DNA of 64,000 bases, taken from assembly GCA_003116975.1 (NCBI GenBank), contig BGKB01000243.1, positions 1 to 64,000 of the forward strand, written 5' to 3'. Positions 1-10,615 of this stretch are shown piece after piece; within the stretch, counting starts at the first letter, position 1; the number at the start of each line of letters is the position of its first letter. The stretch is from Aurantiochytrium sp. KH105 (taxonomy: Eukaryota; Sar; Bigyra; Thraustochytrida; Thraustochytriidae). The notes under the pieces are model-generated. The model searched no databases, was not told the DNA's origin, and worked only from the letters and a program-made list of their open reading frames with translations. The position numbers and the translations under genes were made by a program.

Positions 1-365
1 CCAACGCGGCGGCGGCGACGTCAAGCTGGCGCGCCGCGGATTTGGAACCGACAGTATGCCGTACATAGCCATCTAGCTAGCTAAGTGTAGCTCGCTAGCT
101 CGCTGGCTGAATAGCTGCTTCCGGCCGATGCCAGGCTCTGTCAGTCAGGCGAGCTCAACCAAGCGGAGTGACTGCGAGCTGCAGCTGCAGCTGTTCACAT
201 GTCGCGAACAAGCGTTTGATCGATCGAGTGTGGACGTGTGGCCACCGCGTTCTAGCCACAGGACGACCGGCGGGGATATGCGGACGGCTGCGGCGACAGA
301 CGCTGAGGCTCGCAGCGTCCCTCCTCCGCACGCGCGACTGCGAGCTTGTTTTATTGCACGTGCGT

Positions 366-547
366 TACTTTCATTTCCTTTCCTCTTGGCCGGCGTTGTC
401 TCGCTCTAACCAACGCGCGCGGCGCGCTATTGATTATACCACGTACAAAATGTCCGTACTTTCATTTCCTTTCCTCTTGGCCGGCGTTGTCTCGCTCTTA
501 CCAACGCGCGCGGCGCGCAATTGATTATACCACGTACAAAATGTCCG
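366..547. repeat. 91-bp tandem duplication, two copies
   Basis: Two adjacent copies (about 366-456 and 457-547) differ at only a few positions. Each contains a GC-rich palindrome-like core (acgcgcgcggcgcgc) followed by an AT-rich segment ending in atgtccg. The near identity suggests a recent duplication. No function is evident. Confidence 0.9.
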
Positions 548-1002
548 CACGGCGATGGTGGTGCCTACGCGCAGCAGCTGCTCTCTTCGGGTTCGACGCG
601 CCCAGTGCTAGTGCCTATTCTATCAGAACTTGTAGCTGCCGCCCCGCGCACTGTGGAGGGGTCACGGAAGGGGGCGTTCCGCACCGGACCCAGCGACAGT
701 TTATGCGCCAGCTCGACTGGTTTCGATGGGTCGGTGTTTAGAGAGAACGCCACCCACAAATTGTTGTTGCTGCGGCGAGGCCTGGAGGCTCCTAGAAATC
801 AAGCATGACAGACCTTCGGGCAACGCAGCGCTGCACGCGGCGGCGTGCGTCTCCCACTAATCATGCCTCCACGTGCGAGGGCGCCCGGGTTGGCCATGGC
901 GGGAAGACGGCGGGGCGTAGGCCGGAAGCGGGTAGGCCGAGATCGAGCCGACTCGAGTCAATCGCGCTTGGTGCAGTCAGTCGGTACGAGGCGAGAAAAA
1001 GC

Positions 1003-1049
1003 AAAAGAAAGAAAGAAAGAAAGAAAGAAAGAAAAAGAAAAGAAAAGAG
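1003..1049. repeat. GAAA simple repeat
   Basis: A purine run built from GAAA units, decaying to GAAAA at its right end. It is a simple microsatellite in noncoding sequence. Confidence 0.9.
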
Positions 1050-2008
1050 CAAAGCGTTCCTGTGTTGAGGGCGCCATTTGAGATGGAGAAGCTGTCGGTG
1101 ATGGCGGCCAAACGCGAGCATGGGCCTCCATCATGGACTTCTTCGGAGGAGGGACGGGGACGGTAGAGACGGAGTCCACACGCCTACGCGTGCTTGCGTC
1201 GGTGGGCGTTTCGTCGAGAGGAGGACGGGGACGGGGCCAGGGAGGGGGTGCAAGGAGAGATTGTGACCGTTTCGGTGGGGCCATTTATTTTGGTCACATT
1301 TGGCTCGCGGGCCTCTGGAAATGGGGGCAGGGGTGCTTGTTCGATCAAGGCGAAAGGAAGGGAAACTGTGGTTCAAAGCTTTCTGCGTGGTCGTAAGGTG
1401 ACCCGAAAGCCGAAGGTTCCGCGTTTTGGTGAGTTTACTCTGTGATGGACACGGAATCGCTTTGACCTACCCGTTCGCTAAAACGCAAATCTACCACGGA
1501 ACGAAACAGTCACTCGCGCAACCTGGGAAGTCTAAAAAACAACTTCCACTTTTAAAACGGTACCATTTCGCTCTTGCGTGCGATCCGCTGTTTGCCTGGA
1601 AGACCAAATCGTTCAAAAATGAAAAACCAAAGAAGAACCGTTGCTCGCTTTGCGTAAAACCATCAACAGTAAAGAAAGAAAAATCTGCAGCCCGAGTTTA
1701 CAGACCAGGAGCCGATCGACAAATTTTCGCCTGCGGTTCTGTGATACTTTGCATGACGAAAATGAATTGAACTGTGGCTCGAGTACGTAGTCGTAGTTGA
1801 TCATGCCAAAAACAGATTACTCACAGTCAGCTCGAGATGAGACCTTTTGCCCTACTGCGCTTTGGTCATCAATCAGTGAGTACGAGTAAACTGGAAATGA
1901 GTTGAAGTGGTTGTTTGGCGAAATCATCATCTTGGAATCCAGGGGCAAGACTCGCTCGCACCCGACCGTCTTCGCAATGCAGAAACAGATCTACAGCTCT
2001 AGCCTAGC

Positions 2009-2058
2009 CTGAGAGTGCGCCCATGGACTGAGAGTGCGCCCATGGACTGAGAGTGAGC
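2009..2058. repeat. 19-bp tandem repeat, about 2.6 copies
   Basis: The unit ctgagagtgcgcccatgga repeats with a 19-bp period at 2009, 2028 and 2047. The last copy is partial and diverged. Confidence 0.85.
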
Positions 2059-2600
2059 GGCTCAGAAAAAGAACCTCATCATTGCCGCCAGTGCCAGCAA
2101 TGACTGCAAGCCTTTTCCTTCGACGGGGGGCAAGATCATATTTTGATGGACTCGCAAATGATGCGCGTAAACGGTGAAAGCGTGCACGTCCGACGTGCGC
2201 GCCCGGCGCCGCGCACGATCCGCCAGCTGAATGAACGAAGCGTGCAGTGCAGCCTCATCAAGTTCCTGGCAATTCCGAGGAGCCGCGCGCAAGGCGTAGT
2301 AGGCCAGTACCATCGAATGTTGAGGCTCGAAAGCAAGCAAGGAAAACAAAGCAACTATAGATCCAGTCGGGCGCGACGCGCGCGCGAGCGACCGAGCTCG
2401 TGCGGCGGGGCGCAGCGCGGCGCAGCGCGGCGCAGAGCCGCAGGCAGCGCAGCGCTCGAAGGAGGCGCGGTCCCGGTCGCGCCGCGGCTCGTCGCGGTCG
2501 CGGTCGCTGGCGAAACGTGGCACGAACGAAGGCGCCGGCGAGGTGCAGAACGACGGGAAGCCGCTGCGGCAGCGCGCGAGAGCGAGTGGAGCGCGACAGC

Positions 2601-5282
2601 ATGGGCTCGTCGGCCGTGCCCGGCGCCAAGCTCGGCGCGAGCTTGGTGCGCAAGTGGACAGAGTACCAGGAGGAGGATGCCATGGTGCTGGGCATTGGCG
2701 TGACGGTGGCCTGTGTCTGCATGGCGTCCGGCCAGTGCGACGAAATGCTCCTGTTCGGGGCCATTTCACTTCTCTTTGGCATCCTTGTGACTTGTAAACT
2801 CCCTGCACTCCATGTAGAAAACACATTGCGCGACGCTGGCGCACCAGAACACCGAACAGATATCATGGCTGCGCTCGAGCGCGAGGCTGGCATCGACCTT
2901 TCGACCGACACCGAGGCCATTTTATTTTCCGTGGGCTGGGTCTTGACTGCACTCGCCATCTTGCTGCTGGCGCGCCGCACGCTACAACGCTACTCGCCAG
3001 CGGCCTGCGTCATTCTTTACTGTGCGTGCCTCAGCACGGTATTGCGCGACCGTGCTGCGGACGCCCAGCCCGTCATGGCCACAATCGTCGCGAGCATGTG
3101 TGCGCTATCGTTAAAGAGTAATCACGTGCTCCGCTTGCACATTGCTGCGGCTTGCTTCTGTGCCTGCATGCTGGTCATGAGTGAGTGGTCGCAGTCCTCG
3201 TCATCATCTTCTTCAAGTGGCATCGATGCGCACGGAGGCGGTGGCGGCCTCGAGGTTCAAGAGGTGCTCGGTCCCTCGGGCGTCAGTCTTTGCCTCACTG
3301 TTGGCCTGGGCGCCTGTCTGGCGCATGATCTGACGGCATTTTTTCTGCTCGAGCCCGCAGTGGATGCGGCCCACCTTTGCTATGTACTGCTCGCAACCCT
3401 CTTTAACGTGGACGCGGCGCTGGAGCTCGCGTCTGGACACTTGTTTCCCGTCATCGAGCGCTGGATTCCGCAGAATCTTGTCTCCGCGCACCGGGGTCCG
3501 GCTGCCACAAAGGTTTTGCAAATGCGTTGGGCGGACTCCCTCGAGCGCATGGGAAGACTGCGCGTGTCAGCACCGTGGGCGGAGATCCTGACGTATCCTA
3601 ACCTCGTGGCGCTCGCGCCGCCATTCTGCGTCTTTTTCGCATCGACGATGATTCTGCGCAGACTGTTTTCCCCCAAGGCAACCTGGCGAAGATCTCGATT
3701 CAAGTGGACAGTCGCCATTCTTGCCTGCGGTTTTGCAGGCATCCTGGCCTGGGCCTATACCTCGGCTTGGGACTGGCGCGTCTTGTCTCGGTACGCCACG
3801 AGCCCTGCGGCGCTCACCATGGCGTCGAGTGGCCTGTACCTCTTGGTTACGCTTGTGACGGCATCGACAAAACATTGCAGCATCGTCAAGGGCAAGTGGT
3901 GGACAATGATCTACTTTCAGAGCGGTCAGCTCGCAGCTGGAAATGGCAGCGGCGGCCGTGGCGGCAATGGCAGCGGGGGCCGCGGTGGCGCGGCAGCACG
4001 TGGCGGGCCACCGCCTTTTTACATTCGGGGCGCCGATGATGCACGCGTAAAAGCTGTTGCGACCGAGCTGACCAAGCTGCTGGGCACGTACAAGAGTTTG
4101 GCGCTCCAAGTGCAGCGTCTGCAGCGGGCGACTGAGGGCAATGTTGCGCCCGGGCGTGAGCCGGACCTCGAGGATGTCGAGCAGCTCGCCAAGCAGCAGA
4201 TCCAGGCTGCCGATGTGGCCTGTCGTGCAGCCGTGGCTGCGGAAAAGGTAGCGCTCCAGCTCCGGGAGCTGACGAGCGACGCAGAGACGGAACGCGATCT
4301 CCTCTTGTCGATTCGCAAACACTCCAAGACCGTCGCGGCTGCCGGCAGGTCTACGAACGACCACTACATGGTCATCAAGCGGCAGACGGACAACGCTGTT
4401 TCAAGTTTTGCATTGATGCGCAAGGAAATGGAGGATGCCGAAACACAGGCAGAGTCTCTCATGGAGCAAGCACGTCGCGAGCTGCGTCGCGCCGTGAAAT
4501 ACTATGCGAGGTCGCGCCTCGCGGCCCGCGACAAGCACGCGCGCCATGATCTCGACCAACTTATGGCAAAACTCACGACGCGGGTCGACCGGCAGATCAT
4601 GGATCCGGATCAGGTCAAGCATTATCTGTCTGCGGCCAAGGCCTCTGCACAGAGCGACACGGGACGCGGCGGGGCCAGCGGCAGCGGCAGCGCTAGTACT
4701 GCCGCGGCGGGGGCTTCACCTTCGCTTCAGCCTTTTGCGGGCCATCCCGCTGGCGAGTCCAAAGACGCACTTGCGTCACCCTCCGGAGCCGCAGCCGCGC
4801 CTTCGACGCCGTATGAAATGGCCATGAAGCGCAAGGGCATTTCGGCCCACGACAGCGCGGGGAGCGCGGCGAATGGGCGCAATGGTCTCAGTGATCTTGA
4901 TGCTGGTGCCGACGGCGACTTTCAGGGCGCACAGGGCTCTTCTTCGGCCAAGTTTGCGCACTTTATTGACCTTTCCAGGGAAGAAGGCAACAACGGCGCG
5001 AGCGGGCGTCAAGAGAGCGGCAAGTCCCGATCAACTGCTTCGGGGAAGCAGTCGAGCTCACAGCGCAGCAAGCGTCGCTGGTGGCCCTTTTCCTCGTCGT
5101 CCGCACGTTCGCGCGCCGCCTTGGCCTCCTCCACTCCTGCTGGTGCTTCTTCATCTGCCGCTGGGTCTGGTGTCACTAGCAACACCAGCAGCAGCGATTA
5201 CACTAGCGTTGCGGAGGCGCAGCGTGCCTCGCAGCGTGGCGCGCGCCACCGCTCGCTCAACCTGTCTAACAAACGAAAATGA
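2601..5282 (+). CDS. multi-pass membrane protein with cytoplasmic coiled coil, unknown family
   Basis: 893 residues. I do not recognise the family. The N-terminal half (about residues 25-445) carries roughly ten hydrophobic segments, including one ending VLTALAILLLARR and one in CGFAGILAWAYTSAW. A Gly/Ser/Arg-rich linker follows (residues ~450-475). Residues ~475-670 form a long charged helical stretch with coiled-coil character, such as LGTYKSLALQVQRLQRA. The last ~220 residues are low-complexity Ser/Ala/Gly with basic patches. The ATG at 2601 was chosen because it opens directly onto the folded region; the frame stays open upstream, but only as Arg/Ala-rich GC-driven sequence. An organellar or endomembrane scaffold is possible, but nothing in the sequence fixes the role. 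The gene is confident; its function is open. Confidence 0.8.
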   Translation: MGSSAVPGAKLGASLVRKWTEYQEEDAMVLGIGVTVACVCMASGQCDEMLLFGAISLLFGILVTCKLPALHVENTLRDAGAPEHRTDIMAALEREAGIDLSTDTEAILFSVGWVLTALAILLLARRTLQRYSPAACVILYCACLSTVLRDRAADAQPVMATIVASMCALSLKSNHVLRLHIAAACFCACMLVMSEWSQSSSSSSSSGIDAHGGGGGLEVQEVLGPSGVSLCLTVGLGACLAHDLTAFFLLEPAVDAAHLCYVLLATLFNVDAALELASGHLFPVIERWIPQNLVSAHRGPAATKVLQMRWADSLERMGRLRVSAPWAEILTYPNLVALAPPFCVFFASTMILRRLFSPKATWRRSRFKWTVAILACGFAGILAWAYTSAWDWRVLSRYATSPAALTMASSGLYLLVTLVTASTKHCSIVKGKWWTMIYFQSGQLAAGNGSGGRGGNGSGGRGGAAARGGPPPFYIRGADDARVKAVATELTKLLGTYKSLALQVQRLQRATEGNVAPGREPDLEDVEQLAKQQIQAADVACRAAVAAEKVALQLRELTSDAETERDLLLSIRKHSKTVAAAGRSTNDHYMVIKRQTDNAVSSFALMRKEMEDAETQAESLMEQARRELRRAVKYYARSRLAARDKHARHDLDQLMAKLTTRVDRQIMDPDQVKHYLSAAKASAQSDTGRGGASGSGSASTAAAGASPSLQPFAGHPAGESKDALASPSGAAAAPSTPYEMAMKRKGISAHDSAGSAANGRNGLSDLDAGADGDFQGAQGSSSAKFAHFIDLSREEGNNGASGRQESGKSRSTASGKQSSSQRSKRRWWPFSSSSARSRAALASSTPAGASSSAAGSGVTSNTSSSDYTSVAEAQRASQRGARHRSLNLSNKRK

Positions 5283-6428
5283 ATGATCTCTTTGCCAGCC
5301 TTGTTTGTTTGCTCCGCCATTGATCTTTTGGTTTTCGTCCATCGTTCATTCATTCATTCATTCATTCATTCATTCGTTCCTTTTGAGAACTAACTGACTT
5401 TTGGCAGATTGCACGTTGTCCATGGATCGAATCACCCAAGCCCAGACTCACATTTGTCGGTCAGTCAGCGTCTGCGTCTGCGTCTGCATCCTCCTCCCAG
5501 GCCCCACTTGCGCTCCGTCTGCAGCAGCAGCAGCAGCAACTGCAGCTGACTTGACAGAGAGTCTGTCTGTCTGTCTGTCTGTCGTTCGACACGCGTCATC
5601 GCGCATCAGCCGCAGCCGCAGCCGCTGCGCTGCGCTGCAACGTGTGCACACACATTTGCATCTCCATCGCCCAGGAAGCCCGGCCTCCTCGCGCTTTCAG
5701 CGGCTGCTTGCGGCGACAGCTCTCGCCTTCCCGAGGGCGCTTCGCTTCGCTTTCGTCAGCGCAGCGGCTCAGCACAGCACAGCATGGCGGCTCAGCACGG
5801 CTCGGCTTGGGGCGGCTCGGCGCGGCTCGGCTCGGCGTCGCGCCCGTCGCAATCCTCGCGATGCTCGCCTCCTCCGCCGCGTCCGGCCGGCCATGGCCCC
5901 GCGCCGGACCGCGCCCGCTCGGCGTCTTCGTTCTCGCGGGTGTCTTCTGGCCGCCCGCGCTCCCGCCGCCCGCGCGGCCTTCCCGAGGGCGCGGAAGGGC
6001 GCGTGCTTGGCCGCCTGCGCGGCGCGGCCGGGCTCGACCCGGCGGCGGAAGGAGGCGGAGGAAGGCGCGGGCGGGGGCGCGCTGAGCCCGACGCTCTGGG
6101 CGGGGATCGGGTGCCGCGGGGGCCCGCGATTATTCGGGGCTGGAACCAGCCTAGGAGGGCTCAGGTGCAAGGGCAGGACCGCGACGAGGGCGCGGCCGCG
6201 AGCACGCAAGCAGAAGCAGACCCGGAGGCGCTGCAGCCGCGGCAGGAGCAGCACGCCGCGCCCGAGCAGGAGCAGCAGAGCGGAGCGGAGCAGAGCGCGA
6301 TCGGGGGGGGGGGGGCGAGCGAGAGCAATAGAGGCGAGGGAACGAGCGCAGGCGAGCGCGCTGGCAAGCGAGCAGGCAAGCAAGCGGGCAAGCAAGCGGA
6401 AAAAGCTAGCTTCGGTTCGAGCGTGACG
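5283..6428. other. 1.1-kb intergenic stretch, probable promoter and 5' UTR
   Basis: This lies between the membrane protein gene and the first Sec14-GOLD gene. It holds a CATT run (about 5347-5374), a CAG run (5521-5537), a TGTC run (5561-5583) and a long GC-rich purine-biased stretch from 5760. Long open frames here are on both strands and low in complexity, so I do not call a gene. Confidence 0.6.
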
Positions 6429-7916
6429 ATGGCGACGGCCGTGGAGCGCGCGAAGATGGGAGACGTGGCGACGGAGGCGGCGAGCCCCGAGGAGGCCAAG
6501 AGCGCGCAGGAGGCGCTCGACAAACTCACCGCGACGACCTCGTGGACGCGGGAGGATGTCGTGAGATCATTGACGATCCCGAGGGGAGAGGACTACCTCG
6601 AGAGCACCCTGGTGCGCTTCCTGCGCGCCCGCAAGGGTGACGCCGCCAAGGCGGCCGAGATGATGGATAAGGCGCTCGAATTCCGAAAGGTGCACGACGT
6701 GGACCACATCCTCGAGAAACCCATTGCCAAGGAAATCCTCAGGCACATTCACAAGGGCGTCTACGACGGCATCCTCCCCGAGACGGACAAGTTCGGCCGG
6801 CCCGTGTACATGCTGCGAGGAGGCGCTAGCAACGATGCGCTGCACACCTTGCTCGGCGAGAAACCTGAAGGCTTCGAGGGCGAGTGGGACTTTCACACCC
6901 TCGAAGACGCCTTTGTCCACTGGCACCTCATCATGATCGAATATCTCACCACGGTACTCTTTGCCGAGGCCACGGCCAAGGCCGGCCGCCTCATCAACAA
7001 GTACGTTGTGCTCGACGACCTCAAGGGCTTCAGTCTGCACGGCGTCAAGGCCTTTTACAAGGTGATTGGCTGCTTCAAAAAGACGACCGCCATCGACCAG
7101 CTGCTCTACCCCGAGCTGCTCAGCATGCTCATCTTTTGCAACAGTCCGGCCCTCTTTCGGGGACCGTGGAAGTTCATTTCTAGCTTCCTCGAGGGCGACA
7201 CGGCGCGCAAGATTTTCGTTCTCGGCGGACCCTCCCAATTTGAGGCCCCCCTCGAGGTCATTGTCGACAAGAAGGATCTTCCTGAGTTCTTTGGCGGCTC
7301 GCTCAAGGGTAACCACGTGTCCACGTACGAAGCGCCGGACACGGAAGTTTTCGACAAGATTGACGACTTTGTCTTTGCCAATGGCAAGCGCGCAGGCTTC
7401 GACGTGCAGAAGCGAAGCCAGCCCTTTTCTGTCATCAACATTCCCGCGCGCAGCGAGGACAAGGCCTCCATCGAGCTCGAGGCTGGTCACGTTGCAGAGT
7501 GGCAAATCATGCTCGAAGCCCATGACGTAGAGTACCGCGCCGTTTTCAGCCCCAACGAAAGTGCCAAGGAGACCAACGACACCATCACCGTTCACGACCC
7601 CGAGCGTAACCCGCACGCTAGCGACGTCCGCACGCACGCCAGTTTCCACGCCGAATGCGATGGCGTACTGACGCTTGAGCTTAGCAACAAGCACAGCCGC
7701 ATGCGGTCCAAAACGGTGCTTTACAGATTGTACACATGGCGACCCGCCAAGTCCACCGCTGCCGCTACGACCGCTACGGAGGATCCCACGGCGAGTGAGA
7801 TGCCTGCAACGGCGTCAGCCACCGAGAGTATTCCAGCCAAATGCGAGCCCAAGGGGCTCGTTGCATCGCACCTCGAGCAAGACAGCCTTCAAGCCAATTC
7901 GAGCGCAACCGCGTAA
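6429..7916 (+). CDS. Sec14-like CRAL-TRIO/GOLD lipid-transfer protein, copy 1
   Basis: 495 residues. A CRAL-TRIO N-terminal helical region lies near residues 45-95 (TLVRFLRARKGDAAKAAEMM). The Sec14 lipid-binding lobe spans about 105-300 and has the typical LYPELLSMLIFCNSPALF strand-helix and a KIFVLGG turn. A GOLD-like beta domain follows at ~350-440 and ends in the YRLYTW motif. The architecture matches Sec14L/patellin proteins, which exchange phosphoinositides or other lipids at Golgi, endosomal or plasma membranes. The tail is Ala/Thr/Ser-rich. The ATG at 6429 is preferred because the downstream paralogue starts with the same AVERAK..GDVATEA sequence; the 215-codon open extension upstream is GC-driven. 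The ligand cannot be read from the sequence. Confidence 0.92.
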   Translation: MATAVERAKMGDVATEAASPEEAKSAQEALDKLTATTSWTREDVVRSLTIPRGEDYLESTLVRFLRARKGDAAKAAEMMDKALEFRKVHDVDHILEKPIAKEILRHIHKGVYDGILPETDKFGRPVYMLRGGASNDALHTLLGEKPEGFEGEWDFHTLEDAFVHWHLIMIEYLTTVLFAEATAKAGRLINKYVVLDDLKGFSLHGVKAFYKVIGCFKKTTAIDQLLYPELLSMLIFCNSPALFRGPWKFISSFLEGDTARKIFVLGGPSQFEAPLEVIVDKKDLPEFFGGSLKGNHVSTYEAPDTEVFDKIDDFVFANGKRAGFDVQKRSQPFSVINIPARSEDKASIELEAGHVAEWQIMLEAHDVEYRAVFSPNESAKETNDTITVHDPERNPHASDVRTHASFHAECDGVLTLELSNKHSRMRSKTVLYRLYTWRPAKSTAAATTATEDPTASEMPATASATESIPAKCEPKGLVASHLEQDSLQANSSATA

Positions 7917-8571
7917 AAAGCCATCCTCGACATACTTGAACTTTACTAGTCTCTCTCTTTCACTCTCTCTCTCTCTCTTTCCTCCAGCTCGAAACGATTA
8001 ATCTGAAAGTTGCACGATGGTCTGTTCCACTTTGCCAAGCGAGAAACGAAACATTTGGGAACAAGCTATAAGCCCAGCACAGAGTGCACACCCACAAAAA
8101 AGTTTGCACGTTCCCCTTTGTTGAGTGGAGGGAGAAGAGATCGCGCAAGCACGTGTGGCCGCTGCGCGGGGCGAGTTGCATGTTGGTCACGGCGATGACG
8201 CGGGAACATCTTCTTTTTTACCAGCTTATACAGGCCTGCCCATACCTAACAATCTTGCACGTGCGAGGACCCCCCCCCCCCTTACCCTGCGCCTTTTTAT
8301 CCCTCGCAGCAGCGGCGACGTGAGACGGCAAACCTGAACGCACGCACACGCACGCACGCGAGACGCGAGACGACACGAGACGAGACGACACGAGACGAGA
8401 CGAGACGAGACGACTCGACGCGCAGGGGCTTCGGCAGCCAGCGCAGCCTGGGCCTCGGAGGGAGGAGCCTCTCGGCGTGCAGCCGGACCGACTGACTGAC
8501 AGCGGGCGTGTCTGCGAGCGGGCGTGGCGTCGTTGGCGTCGTCGGCGTCGTTGGCGTCGCGGCATTCTAGA
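7917..8571. other. intergenic region between the Sec14 paralogues, with simple repeats
   Basis: This contains a CT run near 7950-7981 and a (CG)AGACGAGA-type array at about 8342-8414. The array sits roughly 160-230 bases before the next start codon and is probably in its promoter or 5' UTR. No gene is visible. Confidence 0.65.
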
Positions 8572-10017
8572 ATGAGCAGCGCAGCCGTGGAGCGCGCCAA
8601 GCACGGCGACGTGGCGACCGAGGCGTCGGGGCCAGAGGAAAAGGCCAAGGCGGAAAAGGTGCTGGAGACGCTGACGTCGACCACCGCGTGGACGCGCGAC
8701 AACGTGGTGGCGTCGCTGACGATTCCGCCTGGGGAAGAGTACCTCGAGACGACGCTCGTTCGCTTCCTGCGTGCGCGGAATGGCGACGTCACCAAGGCAG
8801 CGACCATGATGGACGAGGCTCTCACCTTTCGGAAACGCCACGATGTGGACAACCTCTTGAACAAACCCATGAGCAAGGAGCTTCTCCGACACGTGCGTCT
8901 GGGCGTCTACGATGGCATTCTTTCCTCCTTTGACAACTTTGGCCGCCCCGTGTACATGCTGCGTGGAGGTCTGAGCAACGAAGGCATCCACGAGATCCTG
9001 AAAAAGCCCCACGAGTACACGGGAGAATGGTCTTCGCAGGCCCTCGAGGACGCCTTCATGCACTGGCACATTGTCATGCAAGAGTACCTTACGAGAGTCT
9101 TGTGCGCAGAGGCCACCGCCAAGGCGGGACGCCTAATTAACAAGTACCTCGTCATTGACGATCTCAAGGGACTCAGCCTGCACGGCATCGCTGGCGTCTA
9201 CAAGACCATTGGTTACTTTAAGAAGACGGCCTATATTGATCAGCTTCTCTACCCCGAGATGATGAGCATGTTCATGATCATCAACAGCTCGGCGCTCTTC
9301 CGCGCTCCTTGGAAACTGATCTCCAGTTTCCTTGACGGCGATACGGTGCGCAAGATTTTCATTCTCGGTGGACCTTCGCAATATCTCCCACCCCTCGAGG
9401 CTGTGCTGTCCAAGGACAAACGTCCCGACTTTCTTGGGGGCACGCTGCCGGGCGCGCACGTGACCACCGTCGATACGCCAGACACGGTGATCTTTGACCG
9501 AATCGATGACGTTTGTCTCGCGAACGCCCAAAAGAACGGCTTCGACATTGCGCAGCGCTGCGCCCCGCTTAAGCAGCTCACCGTCGCTGCCAAGGCCGTC
9601 GAGACAATCACGAGCGATGTTTCCGCCGGAGAGACGATCGAGTGGCAGTTGACCGTCGACGCGCACGACATTGGTCTCCGCGTCTTCTTTAAGCCTTCTG
9701 ATAGTCAAGAGATTGAGGTCATTGATGAACCGGAAAAGAAGCATCAGTCGAGCGATGTTCGTCTGCACATGAGTTACGTTGCATCGACCAATGGTCTCCT
9801 CACGATCGAAGTAAGCAACAAGCATAGCCGCTTCCGCTCCAAGTCCGTCTCGTACAGAGTGTATACCTGGCAGTCCAAAGTGCCAGCTCAGGATGCTGAA
9901 CTTCCCAACAGCGACAACGTCTCCGTCGGTGTAGGAAAGGCCAGCGCCACCGCGTCCGCCCTGCCCGTTGATGCAGGAGCCCCTGCAGTGCCTGCGAACG
10001 CAACGGGCGCTGAGTGA
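8572..10017 (+). CDS. Sec14-like CRAL-TRIO/GOLD lipid-transfer protein, copy 2
   Basis: 481 residues, collinear with the gene at 6429-7916 over the N-terminal helices, the Sec14 lobe and the GOLD domain. Shared blocks include TLVRFLRAR, FGRPVYMLRGG, EATAKAGRLINKY and SNKHSR. The lipid-pocket segment has drifted (YPEMMSMFMIINSSALFRAP against YPELLSMLIFCNSPALFRGP), so the cargo may differ. The C-terminal tail after the GOLD domain is unrelated in detail. The ATG at 8572 opens the conserved block; a possible earlier in-frame start at 8524 would add a short Ala/Ser/Leu leader. The two genes are a head-to-tail tandem duplication separated by 655 bases. Confidence 0.92.
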   Translation: MSSAAVERAKHGDVATEASGPEEKAKAEKVLETLTSTTAWTRDNVVASLTIPPGEEYLETTLVRFLRARNGDVTKAATMMDEALTFRKRHDVDNLLNKPMSKELLRHVRLGVYDGILSSFDNFGRPVYMLRGGLSNEGIHEILKKPHEYTGEWSSQALEDAFMHWHIVMQEYLTRVLCAEATAKAGRLINKYLVIDDLKGLSLHGIAGVYKTIGYFKKTAYIDQLLYPEMMSMFMIINSSALFRAPWKLISSFLDGDTVRKIFILGGPSQYLPPLEAVLSKDKRPDFLGGTLPGAHVTTVDTPDTVIFDRIDDVCLANAQKNGFDIAQRCAPLKQLTVAAKAVETITSDVSAGETIEWQLTVDAHDIGLRVFFKPSDSQEIEVIDEPEKKHQSSDVRLHMSYVASTNGLLTIEVSNKHSRFRSKSVSYRVYTWQSKVPAQDAELPNSDNVSVGVGKASATASALPVDAGAPAVPANATGAE

Positions 10018-10405
10018 TGCATTTTTGTGCCTCGAATCGAGCTGCGTGAGAAGGTTTCTCCAAAACTTGTCGCATCTCGCGGCTTTTGCAAGAAATTTGT
10101 GGGTTGACAAGGTTGAAAGAGGGTCGAGCCTGGGTCAGACATTAGAAGAACAGCGTGAGAGATTAGACGATTGGAAACAGAAAGCAGGCGACCGGCGACT
10201 TAAAATATCACGTGCATCTACCTCCTTTTATACGTACAGGCTCGTGTGCGTTCCTTCAGACAACCAATAAAATCGTGTCTGTTCTTTTCTTTTCTCTGTC
10301 ATCGGTCATTCATTGGCGGCCGTCACCAAAGAAGAGCAAAAAGGACATCATCATTGTCAAGAATCATTATTTCGTATACCAGAGCAGATACTATACTCTG
10401 CGCGA

Positions 10406-10615
10406 GTTGTCTGTCGCGCTTGCAGCGCTTGGGCGGGATACCTCCTCCGAACTCTTGCTCGATCATTTCCCATTGAGACAAAGCCAAAAGAGTCTCGCAG
10501 ATTTTCCGAACAGCACAGATAAGATTTTGCTCTATGCAGGTTGTCTGTCGCGATTGCAGAGCTTGTGTTTTTATATAAAACTCTTGCTTGGTCATCCCCA
10601 AAGGAAACCAAACCA
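10406..10615. repeat. 134-bp-spaced direct repeat covering the 3' end of the methyltransferase gene
   Basis: The block at 10406-10485 (beginning gttgtctgtcgcgcttgcag) recurs at 10540-10615. The second copy includes the stop codon and last codons of the minus-strand gene ending at 10592. The first copy lies farther downstream in its 3' flank. The outer copy is diverged and looks like a decayed partial duplication of the gene end. Confidence 0.7.

Larger units (their letters stand above)
1..2600. other. gene-free stretch with small repeats
   Basis: I see no reading frame here with recognisable domains. The short open frames overlap one another on both strands and have biased composition. The stretch holds a 91-bp tandem duplication, a GAAA run and a 19-bp repeat, listed separately. 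The last few hundred bases are very GC-rich and probably hold the promoter and 5' UTR of the membrane protein gene starting at 2601. Confidence 0.6.

Noticed and set aside
5784-6428. 215-codon N-terminal extension of the first Sec14-GOLD protein
   Set aside because: Low-complexity Arg/Ala/Gly sequence absent from the paralogue, whose conserved start corresponds to 6429.
6567-7694. 375-codon minus-strand frame
   Set aside because: Antisense shadow of the first Sec14-GOLD gene.
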